A DNA stretch of 39,364 nt from contig URMA01000024.1 of the NCBI GenBank assembly GCA_900548875.1, forward strand, positions 1 to 39,364, given 5' to 3'. Positions 24,395 to 32,838 of this stretch are shown here, one piece after another. Within the stretch, counting starts at the first letter, position 1, and each line of letters opens with the position of its first letter. Below the pieces are notes generated by a model, which searched no databases, had not been told where the DNA came from, and saw nothing but the letters and a program-made list of their open reading frames with translations. Source of the stretch: an uncultured Porphyromonadaceae bacterium (lineage in GTDB: Bacteria; Bacteroidota; Bacteroidia; Bacteroidales; Muribaculaceae). The position numbers and the translations under genes are program-made.

Positions 24395-25870
24395 ATGATA
24401 AGATTAGTAAATTTATTCGTTGCGCTATTTCTTTTTTGCAGCTGTGCTGAAGCTGATTCTGGTCTCGTTCCTGAACCTGATTCTGAGGGTGTCGAAATGC
24501 CACGGAAAGAGGTGCGAGGAGTGTGGGTAGCTACTGTCGACCGTATGGATTGGCCTCGAAATACGTCCAGCGCCGAAGTTCAAAAGCAAGAATTTGTAGA
24601 ATATCTTGATCTGTTCAAGAAATACAATGTGAACATGGTGGTTGTGCAGATTCGTCCGATGGCTGATGCCTTCTACGAATCTTCGTTAGAACCTTGGAGT
24701 GAGTATATCACAGGTACACAAGGCAAAAATCCGGGTTACGACGTGCTCCGTTTTATGATTGACGAGACTCACAAGCGTGGTATGGAATTCCATGCCTGGT
24801 TGAATCCGTATCGTATCAGCAATAATTATAAAACATTCAAGCCTGCTGCCAATCATATCTATAATTTGCATCCGGAATGGACAATGACGTATGGCAATCT
24901 GTTGCTGTTTCGTCCGGCTCTTCCGGAAGTGCGTAAATTTATGGTGGATGTCATCGACGATCTGATTACGAAATATGATGTTGATGGCATACATTTTGAC
25001 GATTATTTTTATCCGTATCCATCGAAAGGCATTGAACTTCAGGATGAAGGCGATTTTCTGGAATATGGAAAAGATTATGATAATATTGAGGATTTCCGTC
25101 GTGGCAATGTCAATAAGGTGATTGAAGAAATACATAATCTGATAGTGGCAAAGCGCCCGGATGTGATTTTCAGTATCAGCCCTTATGGTGTATGGCGAAA
25201 TCTGGAAGATGATCCCAACGGTTCGGATTCGCACGGCATAACAAACTACGATGACCTGTATGCCGACATTCGCCTCTGGTGCGAAAAAGGCTGGATTGAC
25301 ATGGTGGTACCTCAGTTGTACGCAAGTACGGAAAACATCAACATGAATTTTATAAAAATGAGCGAATGGTGGGCAAATAATTCATTCGATTGTCCGGTGG
25401 TGATTGGCCATGGGCTGTATCGTTTCGGCAATCCGGCTGAAGGCGAGATTTACATGAATCCCCTCCAGCTCGAAACTCAATTTTACTATGCTCGTCGTCA
25501 GGATAAGATACAGGGCAGCTTTTTGTTTAACGCTTCATCATTTACCGCCAATAAATTGAATATTTTGTCGAATCTCGAAAAAATATATGGGGAGAAAACG
25601 GTCATTCCGTTTATGGGACGTGAGACTTGCAAAAAACCGGATGTTGTAAAAGGTTTGCAGGCCGACGGCTCAAAGGTTCTGAAATGGGATGCTCAAGGAG
25701 GAGACATTCGTTATGTGGTTTATCGTATTGTCGATAATAAGGCGAAAGTTGTAGATATTGTGTCTTCTGCATCCTATAAGTGTCCGGAAAATGGAGTGTA
25801 TGCCGTTTCTGCACTTAATAAAGACAATGTGGAAAGCAATTTGTCCGAAAAGGTGAGTATAATAGAATAG
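24395..25870 (+). CDS. GHL10 family glycoside hydrolase lipoprotein (DigH/YngK-like)
   Basis: This 491-residue lipoprotein has a short signal (MIRLVNLFVALFLFCSC, lipid site probably C17). The GHL10 (DUF187) barrel starts at EVRGVWVATVDRMDWP (about 39-54) and shows the family motifs QIRPMADAFYESSLEPWSEY (85-104), FHAWLNPYR (132-140) and DGIHFDDYFYP (197-207), whose acidic residues are the likely catalytic site. A C-terminal FN3-like segment ends the protein. E. coli DigH (YddW) of this family cuts peptidoglycan glycan strands that amidases have stripped of peptides, which fits the amidase directly upstream. The frame opens at 24338, but that part crosses a hairpin; ATG 24395 starts the signal. 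A strong terminator follows. Confidence 0.88.
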   Translation: MIRLVNLFVALFLFCSCAEADSGLVPEPDSEGVEMPRKEVRGVWVATVDRMDWPRNTSSAEVQKQEFVEYLDLFKKYNVNMVVVQIRPMADAFYESSLEPWSEYITGTQGKNPGYDVLRFMIDETHKRGMEFHAWLNPYRISNNYKTFKPAANHIYNLHPEWTMTYGNLLLFRPALPEVRKFMVDVIDDLITKYDVDGIHFDDYFYPYPSKGIELQDEGDFLEYGKDYDNIEDFRRGNVNKVIEEIHNLIVAKRPDVIFSISPYGVWRNLEDDPNGSDSHGITNYDDLYADIRLWCEKGWIDMVVPQLYASTENINMNFIKMSEWWANNSFDCPVVIGHGLYRFGNPAEGEIYMNPLQLETQFYYARRQDKIQGSFLFNASSFTANKLNILSNLEKIYGEKTVIPFMGRETCKKPDVVKGLQADGSKVLKWDAQGGDIRYVVYRIVDNKAKVVDIVSSASYKCPENGVYAVSALNKDNVESNLSEKVSIIE

Positions 25871-25916
25871 TATATGTTTTCTCAGTGTTTTAGGTTTTGT
25901 TAATTTGAAAAATCTT

Positions 25917-25959
25917 GTCCACTTTTTATGTTGGGAAATATAAAAAGTGGACTTTTTTT
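25917..25959 (+). terminator. Strong intrinsic terminator closing the SusC/D operon
   Basis: A perfect 13-bp stem (GTCCACTTTTTAT at 25917-25929 with ATAAAAAGTGGAC at 25940-25952), 10-base loop and seven Ts. It separates the amidase/GHL10 operon from the GH3-GH97 block. Confidence 0.92.
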
Positions 25960-26138
25960 GCTGTAGTAGAGTGGTGCTTCTGTAAATTATTGATTTACAA
26001 TTGTATGTTATCTATAAACGTAGTAAAAACGTAGTGGCGGGAAATGTGTTATACAACATAACGTACCTATGAGGGGTATGTTTTATTGTGTTTTTTCTGT
26101 TTTGTCCGTTGTTTTGCAGTCATAAAACCTAACTATAA

Positions 26139-28448
26139 ATGAATCTAAAAAGTTTCTATTGGCTGTTTGTGGTGGCAGTGGTGAGTTTGCCCCAAACGGT
26201 TTGGTCGAAAAATAGTGCCCGGATTTCTGAAAAGGAGGTCAGCGAGAAGACGATGGATGAGTTTGTCGACGGACTGATGTCGCGGATGACTGTCGCTGAA
26301 AAAATCGGACAACTTAATCTTCCGGGATACGGCGATGTTTCGAAGGATGCGAAAAAGAGTGAAATTGCCGATCGTATCCGTCGTGGGGAAGTAGGCGGTA
26401 TTTTCAATATTTTCGGTCCCGACAAAATCCGCCAGTTGCAGGAAGTGGCGGTGGAAGAAAGTCGTTTGGGCATTCCCATTCTAATAGGAGCGGACATTTG
26501 CAACGGTTATAAAACCGTTTTCCCTATTCCGTTGGGGATTTCCTGTGCATGGAAGCCGGAGAATGTGGAGGAAGTGGCACGAATTTCTGCGCGCGAAGTT
26601 AGCACGGAAGGCGTATGCTGGACTTACAGCCCGATGGTCGACATTTCGTTTGACGCCCGTTGGGGACGTGTGAAGGAAGGTTCGGGTGAAGATGCTTATC
26701 TTTCCGGCGAAATGGCGAAAGGTTGGGTGCGCGGCTATCAGGGCGATGACCTGGCTGACGAGCAGACCATTATGGCGTGTGTGAAGCATTTTGCCCTTTA
26801 CGGTGCGGCAGAAGCCGGACGTGACTACAATACGGTGGACATGAGCCGTGTGACGGCGCTGAACTATTATATGCGTCCTTATCAGGCTGCCGTCGAGGCA
26901 GGAGTGGGAAGCGTTATGACTTCGTTCAATGAATTTGAAAACATACCGGCAACCGGCCATAGCTGGCTGCTCGATGATATATTGCGCAAGCGTTGGGGAT
27001 TCTCTGGCTTTGTTGTGTCGGATTATACGGCGATTGCCGAAATGGTGAACCACGGTATCGGTAATGCCGAGGATGTTTCGGTGCGTGCTTTGAAAGCGCA
27101 TGTCGACATGGATATGATTGCCGATTTCTACCACAACAATTTGCCGCATGCGTTGGAATCCGGGCGAATCTCGATGGCCGACATTGACGCTGCCTGCCGC
27201 CGGATTCTCGTGGCCAAATACAAATTAGGACTGTTCCATGACCCTTATAGGTATCTGAATGAAAAAAGGAGTAAAAAAGAATTGTTGTCGGCTGAAAACC
27301 GTGCTGCGGCACGGCGCATAGCAGCCGAATCGTTTGTATTGTTGAAAAATGACGGCAATATCCTGCCGTTGTCCGGTTGCCGGAAAATTGCCGTTGTCGG
27401 TCCGTTGGCCGACAGCAAGGCGAATATGTCAGGCTCATGGACGTACGATGAAAAGGAGGGAACTTATCATGGTCTGGTTGAAGAACTTCAGCAACGTTTG
27501 GGCGCCGGTGTGGAAGTGGCTTATGCCAAAGGAAGCAACCTGGTGGATGATGCTACTTATGAAGGGCATTTCACTGATGAAAGCCGCTCCACCCGCGACA
27601 ACCGTAGCAATGAAGAACTGGTAGCGGAAGCCCTGAAAGCGGCGGAAGGTGCCGATGTGATTGTGGCGGCTATGGGTGAGTCGGACAACATGAGCGGTGA
27701 GGGTGCTAGCCGTGCCATTTTGGAATTTCCCGAAACGCAGCGTTGCCTGCTCAAAGCCTTGAAAAAGACAGGCAAGCCGGTGGTGATGTTGCTGTTCACC
27801 GGCCGGCCGTTGGCGATGCAGTGGGAAGAAACGCAGGTCGATGCCATTCTGAACGTGTGGTTTGGCGGAACGGAAGCCGCAGCGGCTATCGTTGATGTGC
27901 TGACAGGTGCAGTCAATCCCTCGGGAAAACTTACGATGACTTTCCCACGGGTGACCGGACAGTGTCCGATTCATTACAACCACAAGATGACCGGCCGTCC
28001 GATGAAGCCGGAGCAGTGGTACGTGAGATATCTGACCAATTATATCGATGTCCCCAACGAACCGCTTTATCCTTTCGGTTACGGATTGAGCTATACCACT
28101 TATGAATACGGCGATGTGGTGCTGAACCGTGACGAACTGACTGCTGACGGAACAATCGAGGCAAGCGTGACCGTGCGCAATGCCGGACAGGTTGACGGCG
28201 AAGAAATCGTGCAGCTGTATTTGCGCGACGTGGTGCGTAGCGTGACTCCGCCGGTGAAGGAACTGAAAGGTTTCCAACGTGTGGCGTTGAAGGCCGGCGA
28301 AAGCAAGACCGTTAAATTCACCATTGACGCCGAGATGCTGAAATTCTATAACAGCAACTTGGATTATGTGGCCGAACCGGGAGAATTCGTCGTAATGGTT
28401 GGCGGAAACAGCCGTGATTTGAAAGAAGCGAAATTTACTTTAAAATAG
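26139..28448 (+). CDS. bglX: Periplasmic GH3 beta-glucosidase (BglX-like)
   Basis: This 769-residue exported enzyme has signal MNLKSFYWLFVVAVVSLPQTVWS. GH3 N-terminal barrel: nucleophile D295 in FVVSDYTAI, preceded by KHFALYGAAEAGRDYN. C-terminal alpha/beta sandwich: GESDNMSGEGASRA with candidate acid/base E521. A fibronectin-III-like domain ends it (FGYGLSYTTYEYG...GEEIVQLYLRD...KELKGFQRVALKAGESKTV). Length and order match BglX, which removes terminal beta-linked glucose, sometimes xylose or other sugars. The 268-base gap upstream, after a terminator, holds a weak promoter-like TTG-20-TTGTTTTG near 26085-26115. The GH43 gene follows after 7 bases, so these are co-transcribed. Confidence 0.93.
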   Translation: MNLKSFYWLFVVAVVSLPQTVWSKNSARISEKEVSEKTMDEFVDGLMSRMTVAEKIGQLNLPGYGDVSKDAKKSEIADRIRRGEVGGIFNIFGPDKIRQLQEVAVEESRLGIPILIGADICNGYKTVFPIPLGISCAWKPENVEEVARISAREVSTEGVCWTYSPMVDISFDARWGRVKEGSGEDAYLSGEMAKGWVRGYQGDDLADEQTIMACVKHFALYGAAEAGRDYNTVDMSRVTALNYYMRPYQAAVEAGVGSVMTSFNEFENIPATGHSWLLDDILRKRWGFSGFVVSDYTAIAEMVNHGIGNAEDVSVRALKAHVDMDMIADFYHNNLPHALESGRISMADIDAACRRILVAKYKLGLFHDPYRYLNEKRSKKELLSAENRAAARRIAAESFVLLKNDGNILPLSGCRKIAVVGPLADSKANMSGSWTYDEKEGTYHGLVEELQQRLGAGVEVAYAKGSNLVDDATYEGHFTDESRSTRDNRSNEELVAEALKAAEGADVIVAAMGESDNMSGEGASRAILEFPETQRCLLKALKKTGKPVVMLLFTGRPLAMQWEETQVDAILNVWFGGTEAAAAIVDVLTGAVNPSGKLTMTFPRVTGQCPIHYNHKMTGRPMKPEQWYVRYLTNYIDVPNEPLYPFGYGLSYTTYEYGDVVLNRDELTADGTIEASVTVRNAGQVDGEEIVQLYLRDVVRSVTPPVKELKGFQRVALKAGESKTVKFTIDAEMLKFYNSNLDYVAEPGEFVVMVGGNSRDLKEAKFTLK

Positions 28449-28455
28449 AATTCCG

Positions 28456-30189
28456 ATGAAAAAATTGTTACTTGCAGTAGGTTGTGTGGCAGCAACAACA
28501 CTTTTGCCTGTGGCGCAGAACTTGCGCATGGACACTTATTGCAATCCGCTGAATGTGGACTATACTTATATGATTTATGATGCCGGAAGGGATATTTCCT
28601 ACCGTTCGGGTGCTGACCCTGCCGTAGTGGAATTCCGCGGAGAATATTATATGTTCGTTACCCGTTCCAATGGTTACTGGCATTCGACCGACTTGCAGAA
28701 CTGGGACTTCATCACTCCTAAAAGCTACTGGTATCCGCAAGGCTGCAATGCTCCGGCTGCCCACAACTATAAGGATTCTGTGCTCTATGTGTGCGGCGAC
28801 CCTTCCGGGGTAATGAGCGTCATGTCGAGCGATGACCCGAAGTCGGGTGTGTGGAAGCCGGGTGTGGGCATTATTGCCGACCTTCAGGACCCCGACCTGT
28901 TTATCGATGATGACGGCAGCGCCTATATGTTCTATGGCTCTTCAAATGTCTATCCAATCCGTGCCATCGAGCTTGACCGTACTCATAACTTCCTGCCGAA
29001 AACCGGCGAACGGGTTCCCTTGTTCGGACTTGATTTGGAAATGCACGGTTGGGAACGCTTTGGCGAAAACCATACTTCGGATTCCGATTTGGGTGGTTTT
29101 ATTGAAGGTCCGTGGATGACAAAACATGACGGAAAATATTATCTCCAATACGGTTCGCCGGGTACGGAATTTAACGTGTATGGCGACGGTGTGTATGTCG
29201 CCGACCATCCGATGGGGCCGTATACTTATCAGAAACACAATCCCGTATCTTATAAGCCGGGCGGCTATATGAACGGTGCCGGACATGGAAGCTCAGTGAA
29301 AGGTCCGGGCGGAATGTGGTGGCATTTTGCTTCCATGTCGTTGTCAATCAATGTAAATTGGGAGCGTCGTCTCTGTATGTTCCCGATGGGATTCGACGAA
29401 GACGGCATCATGTACTGCGATACCCGTTTCGGCGATTATCCTCGTTATGCACCCTCGGTGGCACAGAAACGCGGGCAGTTCCGCGGCTGGATGCTCCTTT
29501 CCTATAAGAAGCCGGTGACCGTTTCTTCACAGGTGGGCGACTATGCAGCTGCCGGACTGACCGACGAACTGACCAAGACTTTCTGGCTGGCTGAGAAAAA
29601 CGACGACAGCCAGTGGGTGGTAATCGATTTGCAAAATCCGGCTTCGGTTTGTGCCGTTCAGGTGAACTATCACGACTATAAGACAGGCATGTACGGCCGT
29701 TATCCGAATCTTCATCACCGTTACCAGATTGAGGGTTCAGTCGACGGTAAGGAATGGAAAGTGCTGATTGACAAGAGCAAAAGCTATAAAGACACTCCGA
29801 ACGACTATACAGAACTGGAATTCCCGGAAAAAGTGCGCTATGTGCGCTACAAAAACATTGAAGTGCCGACTCCGTCGTTGGCAATTTCCGAAATCCGCGT
29901 GTTCGGTTTGGGCGAAGGCAAGGCTCCGCAAAAGGTGAAAAAACTCAACCTCGAACGCCAGTCCGACCGACGCGACATTGCCATTAGCTGGACACCGGTG
30001 AAAGGTGCGCAAGGCTATAACGTGCTTTGGGGAATCGCTCCCGACAAACTTTACAGCTCATGGATGGTTTATGATGCCAACGAACTGTTCATGAAGTCAT
30101 TGACCGTAGACCAAGATTACTATTTTTCGATAGAAGCATTTAATGAAAACGGCGTTTCCGAAAGAACGGAAGTGCAATATGTTAAGTAG
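28456..30189 (+). CDS. Exported GH43-like hydrolase with F5/8-type C and FN3 domains
   Basis: This 577-residue protein has signal MKKLLLAVGCVAATTLLPVAQ. The five-bladed GH43 propeller shows the three acids of the family: D54 (SGADPAVV, base), D145 (LQDPDLFIDDDG, pKa modulator) and E215 (FIEGPWMTKHDGKYYLQY, acid). Residues about 350-475 form a discoidin/F5/8 type C domain (WVVIDLQNPASVCAVQVNYHD...RYVRYKNIEVPTPSLAISEIRVFG), and the end is an FN3 domain (DIAISWTPVKGAQGYNVLWG). GH43 enzymes mostly release arabinose, xylose or galactose; the subfamily is not assigned here. It sits between GH3 and GH2 in one transcript. Confidence 0.88.
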   Translation: MKKLLLAVGCVAATTLLPVAQNLRMDTYCNPLNVDYTYMIYDAGRDISYRSGADPAVVEFRGEYYMFVTRSNGYWHSTDLQNWDFITPKSYWYPQGCNAPAAHNYKDSVLYVCGDPSGVMSVMSSDDPKSGVWKPGVGIIADLQDPDLFIDDDGSAYMFYGSSNVYPIRAIELDRTHNFLPKTGERVPLFGLDLEMHGWERFGENHTSDSDLGGFIEGPWMTKHDGKYYLQYGSPGTEFNVYGDGVYVADHPMGPYTYQKHNPVSYKPGGYMNGAGHGSSVKGPGGMWWHFASMSLSINVNWERRLCMFPMGFDEDGIMYCDTRFGDYPRYAPSVAQKRGQFRGWMLLSYKKPVTVSSQVGDYAAAGLTDELTKTFWLAEKNDDSQWVVIDLQNPASVCAVQVNYHDYKTGMYGRYPNLHHRYQIEGSVDGKEWKVLIDKSKSYKDTPNDYTELEFPEKVRYVRYKNIEVPTPSLAISEIRVFGLGEGKAPQKVKKLNLERQSDRRDIAISWTPVKGAQGYNVLWGIAPDKLYSSWMVYDANELFMKSLTVDQDYYFSIEAFNENGVSERTEVQYVK

Positions 30190-30238
30190 GTACACAAAAC
30201 ATTTATATTCAGATTCTTAGAGTACTCCTTTTTTAGTA

Positions 30239-32836
30239 GTGTTGATGATGGCAGGCGTTTTCTGCTCGGCGAGAGCAGAAAACCGCACTGTCCAATCATT
30301 TAATGATAACTGGTTTTTTCAATTGAAAAACACGACCGAGGCAGAACAAGTCCAGTTGCCTCATACCTGGAACACAGATGCTTATCAAACCAACGAATAT
30401 GCCCGTCAGTCGGCGTACTATAAGAAAAAATTCCGTTTGCCGTCCGAGCAGTTTGCAGGAAAACGTCTGTATCTGAAATTTGATGCCGTCAATTCGCTTG
30501 CAGAAGTCACTGTCAACGGACAGCTTCTGACAACGCACAAAGGCGGCTATACGGCATTTGTGGTCGATATAACAGAATACGTGAATCTTGACCAATGGAA
30601 CGAAGTGAAGGTTCATGTCAACAATGAAAATGTCAACATTCCCCCTTTGTCGGGCGACTTTACGATTTTCGGCGGCATTTATCGTGATGTGTGGCTGATT
30701 GCTACCGATGAGGTGCATATTGCCATGACCGACCTTGCCTCGTCGGGCGTATATGTCAGCACTCCGCAGGCGTCCCGAGAACAAGCCGACGTGCAGGTGC
30801 GTTATTCCGTGGACAACGACGGCAGCCGTGAGTCATCGATAGCCGTTGAGGTCAGCATTGCCGACAAAAAGGGAAATGTAGTGGCAAAAGAAACAAAAAA
30901 CTACAAGCTGAAACCGGGAAAATCGGTGTCAGCTTCTGAAATGCTGTCTATTCAGCATCCGCAGTTGTGGACACCCGACAGCCCGAATCTGTATTCGGTA
31001 AATGTAAAGGTTTCCGACCGTTCGCGGAAGCAAGCGGTGGACTGTGTGGAAGTGCCGTTGGGCGTGCGCTGGTTTGCGTTGGATGCAGAGCGTGGCTTCC
31101 TGCTGAACGGTGAGCCGTTGAAACTGATGGGCGTCAGCCGACATCAGGACCAATATCCGCTGGGCATTGCCTTGACCGACGAAATGCACCGCCGCGATGT
31201 GAAAATGATAAAGGATATGGGGGCCAATTTCCTGCGTCTGGCACATTATCCGCAGGATGAAGCCGTGCTGCGTGCCTGCGACGAGCTTGGACTGCTTGTC
31301 TGGGAGGAAGTGCCGCTTGTCGATTTGATTGCGTTGGGCGATGAGTTTGCCGCCAATTCCCAAACGGCATTGTTGGAAATGATTCGTCAGCATTATAATC
31401 ATCCTTCCGTAGCAATGTGGGGATACATGAATGAAGTGCTGATTCAGTTGCAATACAGGGTAAAGAAGAATCGTTTGAACACGTTTTATGAAAACACTCT
31501 TCGCTTGGCACGAGTATTGGAAGAAACCTTGAAGACGGAAGACCCGTACCGCCTCAGCACGATGGCCTTTCATGGGGATCAGATTTACAATCGTGTAGGT
31601 TTGTCCAACATTACGGATGTTGCCGGTTGGAATCTATATCAGGGCTGGTATGGAAACAATCTGAACGGTTTCGAGCGTTTCTTGGACGAGGAACACCGGA
31701 AATATCCCGCACGCAGTCTGCTGGTGAGCGAATTCGGGGCTGGAAGCGACCGCCGTCTGCAATCGCTGAAACCTGAAATATTCGATTTCTCGATGCAGTG
31801 GCAACAAACGTTTCTCGAACATTATTTGCCGGTCATCATGGAACGCCCGTATGTAATCGGCGGTGCTGAATGGAATTTCATTGATTTCAGTTCCGCTTCG
31901 CGTCAGGAATCCATGCCGCATATCAACAATAAGGGTTTGGTCTATGCCGACCGCACGCCGAAGGACGTCTACTATTATTTTCAGGCATTCTTGCGTAAAG
32001 ACATTCCTGTGCTCCATGCCGCCGTTTCCGACTGGAGCCGTCGTACGGTGGTGTCCGACGGTAGTCCGGTGGTTCATCCGTTGAAAGTATATTCCAATTT
32101 TGAGAAAGTTAGCCTCTCTGTCAACGGCCGTTCGTATGGCGAAAAGACGATGGAGAACTGCAATGCTGTGTGGAATGTAGAGCTTCAGGCGGGCAGGAAC
32201 GTGGTGAAGGCTAACGGTGAATTTCAGGGAAAAGCCTCTGAGCAGGTGTCGGAAATATATGTAGATATGGTTCCGGAGCATCTGACGGAGGAAAACGTGT
32301 CGGGCGTGGAACTCGCTGTCAATGTGGGCAGCAACTGCTATTTCACGGATGCCCTCAGCGGATTGTGCTGGCTGCCCGACCAGGCTTATCAGTCGGGAAG
32401 TTGGGGATATGTAGGTGGTGAAGTGTTCCGCAAGTCGCCGGGAAGGATTGGTACGACAGCCGAGGCAAAAGGCACGCACAACAATCCTTTGTTGCAGACC
32501 ATGCGGTCAGACATAGAAGGCTACCGCTTTGATGTTCCCGACGGGACTTATGAACTCGAATTGCAATTTGCCGACTTGACAGCGCCTTCACGTCGGTTGG
32601 CCTATGATTTGGGCAATGGGGACGAATCGGAGCAGAAAGACGCAAACGTGTTTGACGTAACGGTCAATGGCACCGTATGGCTGTCGGAATTTTCACCTTC
32701 CGAACTGGTGGGCGGAAATCGTGCTTTGGTAAAAAAGCAGTTGGTGACGGTGACCGGTGGCACAATTGACGTTCGCTTTGCCGTTCGGAAAGGACATACA
32801 TTCTTGAATGCGATAAAATTACACAAACTGGATTGA
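30239..32836 (+). CDS. GH2 glycoside hydrolase with C-terminal malectin-like domain; N-terminus disturbed
   Basis: This GH2 enzyme has sandwich domain (SFNDNWFFQLKN...LPHTWN), Ig-like domain, and TIM barrel with acid/base E399 (WGYMNEV) and nucleophile E498 (LLVSEFGAGSD), numbered from GTG 30239. A beta domain and a malectin-like domain (GYRFDVPDGTYELELQFADL...GTVWLSEFSPS) follow. The start is odd: GTG 30239 or ATG 30245 leaves only MLMMAGVFCSARAEN, too short for a signal peptide. In the same frame, ATG 30179 overlaps the GH43 stop and would give a full leader, but TAG at 30218-30220 interrupts it. The gene may be a nonsense or frameshift variant, or may start weakly. Probable activity: beta-galactosidase or related. 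Confidence 0.85.
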   Translation: MLMMAGVFCSARAENRTVQSFNDNWFFQLKNTTEAEQVQLPHTWNTDAYQTNEYARQSAYYKKKFRLPSEQFAGKRLYLKFDAVNSLAEVTVNGQLLTTHKGGYTAFVVDITEYVNLDQWNEVKVHVNNENVNIPPLSGDFTIFGGIYRDVWLIATDEVHIAMTDLASSGVYVSTPQASREQADVQVRYSVDNDGSRESSIAVEVSIADKKGNVVAKETKNYKLKPGKSVSASEMLSIQHPQLWTPDSPNLYSVNVKVSDRSRKQAVDCVEVPLGVRWFALDAERGFLLNGEPLKLMGVSRHQDQYPLGIALTDEMHRRDVKMIKDMGANFLRLAHYPQDEAVLRACDELGLLVWEEVPLVDLIALGDEFAANSQTALLEMIRQHYNHPSVAMWGYMNEVLIQLQYRVKKNRLNTFYENTLRLARVLEETLKTEDPYRLSTMAFHGDQIYNRVGLSNITDVAGWNLYQGWYGNNLNGFERFLDEEHRKYPARSLLVSEFGAGSDRRLQSLKPEIFDFSMQWQQTFLEHYLPVIMERPYVIGGAEWNFIDFSSASRQESMPHINNKGLVYADRTPKDVYYYFQAFLRKDIPVLHAAVSDWSRRTVVSDGSPVVHPLKVYSNFEKVSLSVNGRSYGEKTMENCNAVWNVELQAGRNVVKANGEFQGKASEQVSEIYVDMVPEHLTEENVSGVELAVNVGSNCYFTDALSGLCWLPDQAYQSGSWGYVGGEVFRKSPGRIGTTAEAKGTHNNPLLQTMRSDIEGYRFDVPDGTYELELQFADLTAPSRRLAYDLGNGDESEQKDANVFDVTVNGTVWLSEFSPSELVGGNRALVKKQLVTVTGGTIDVRFAVRKGHTFLNAIKLHKLD

Positions 32837-32838
32837 CT

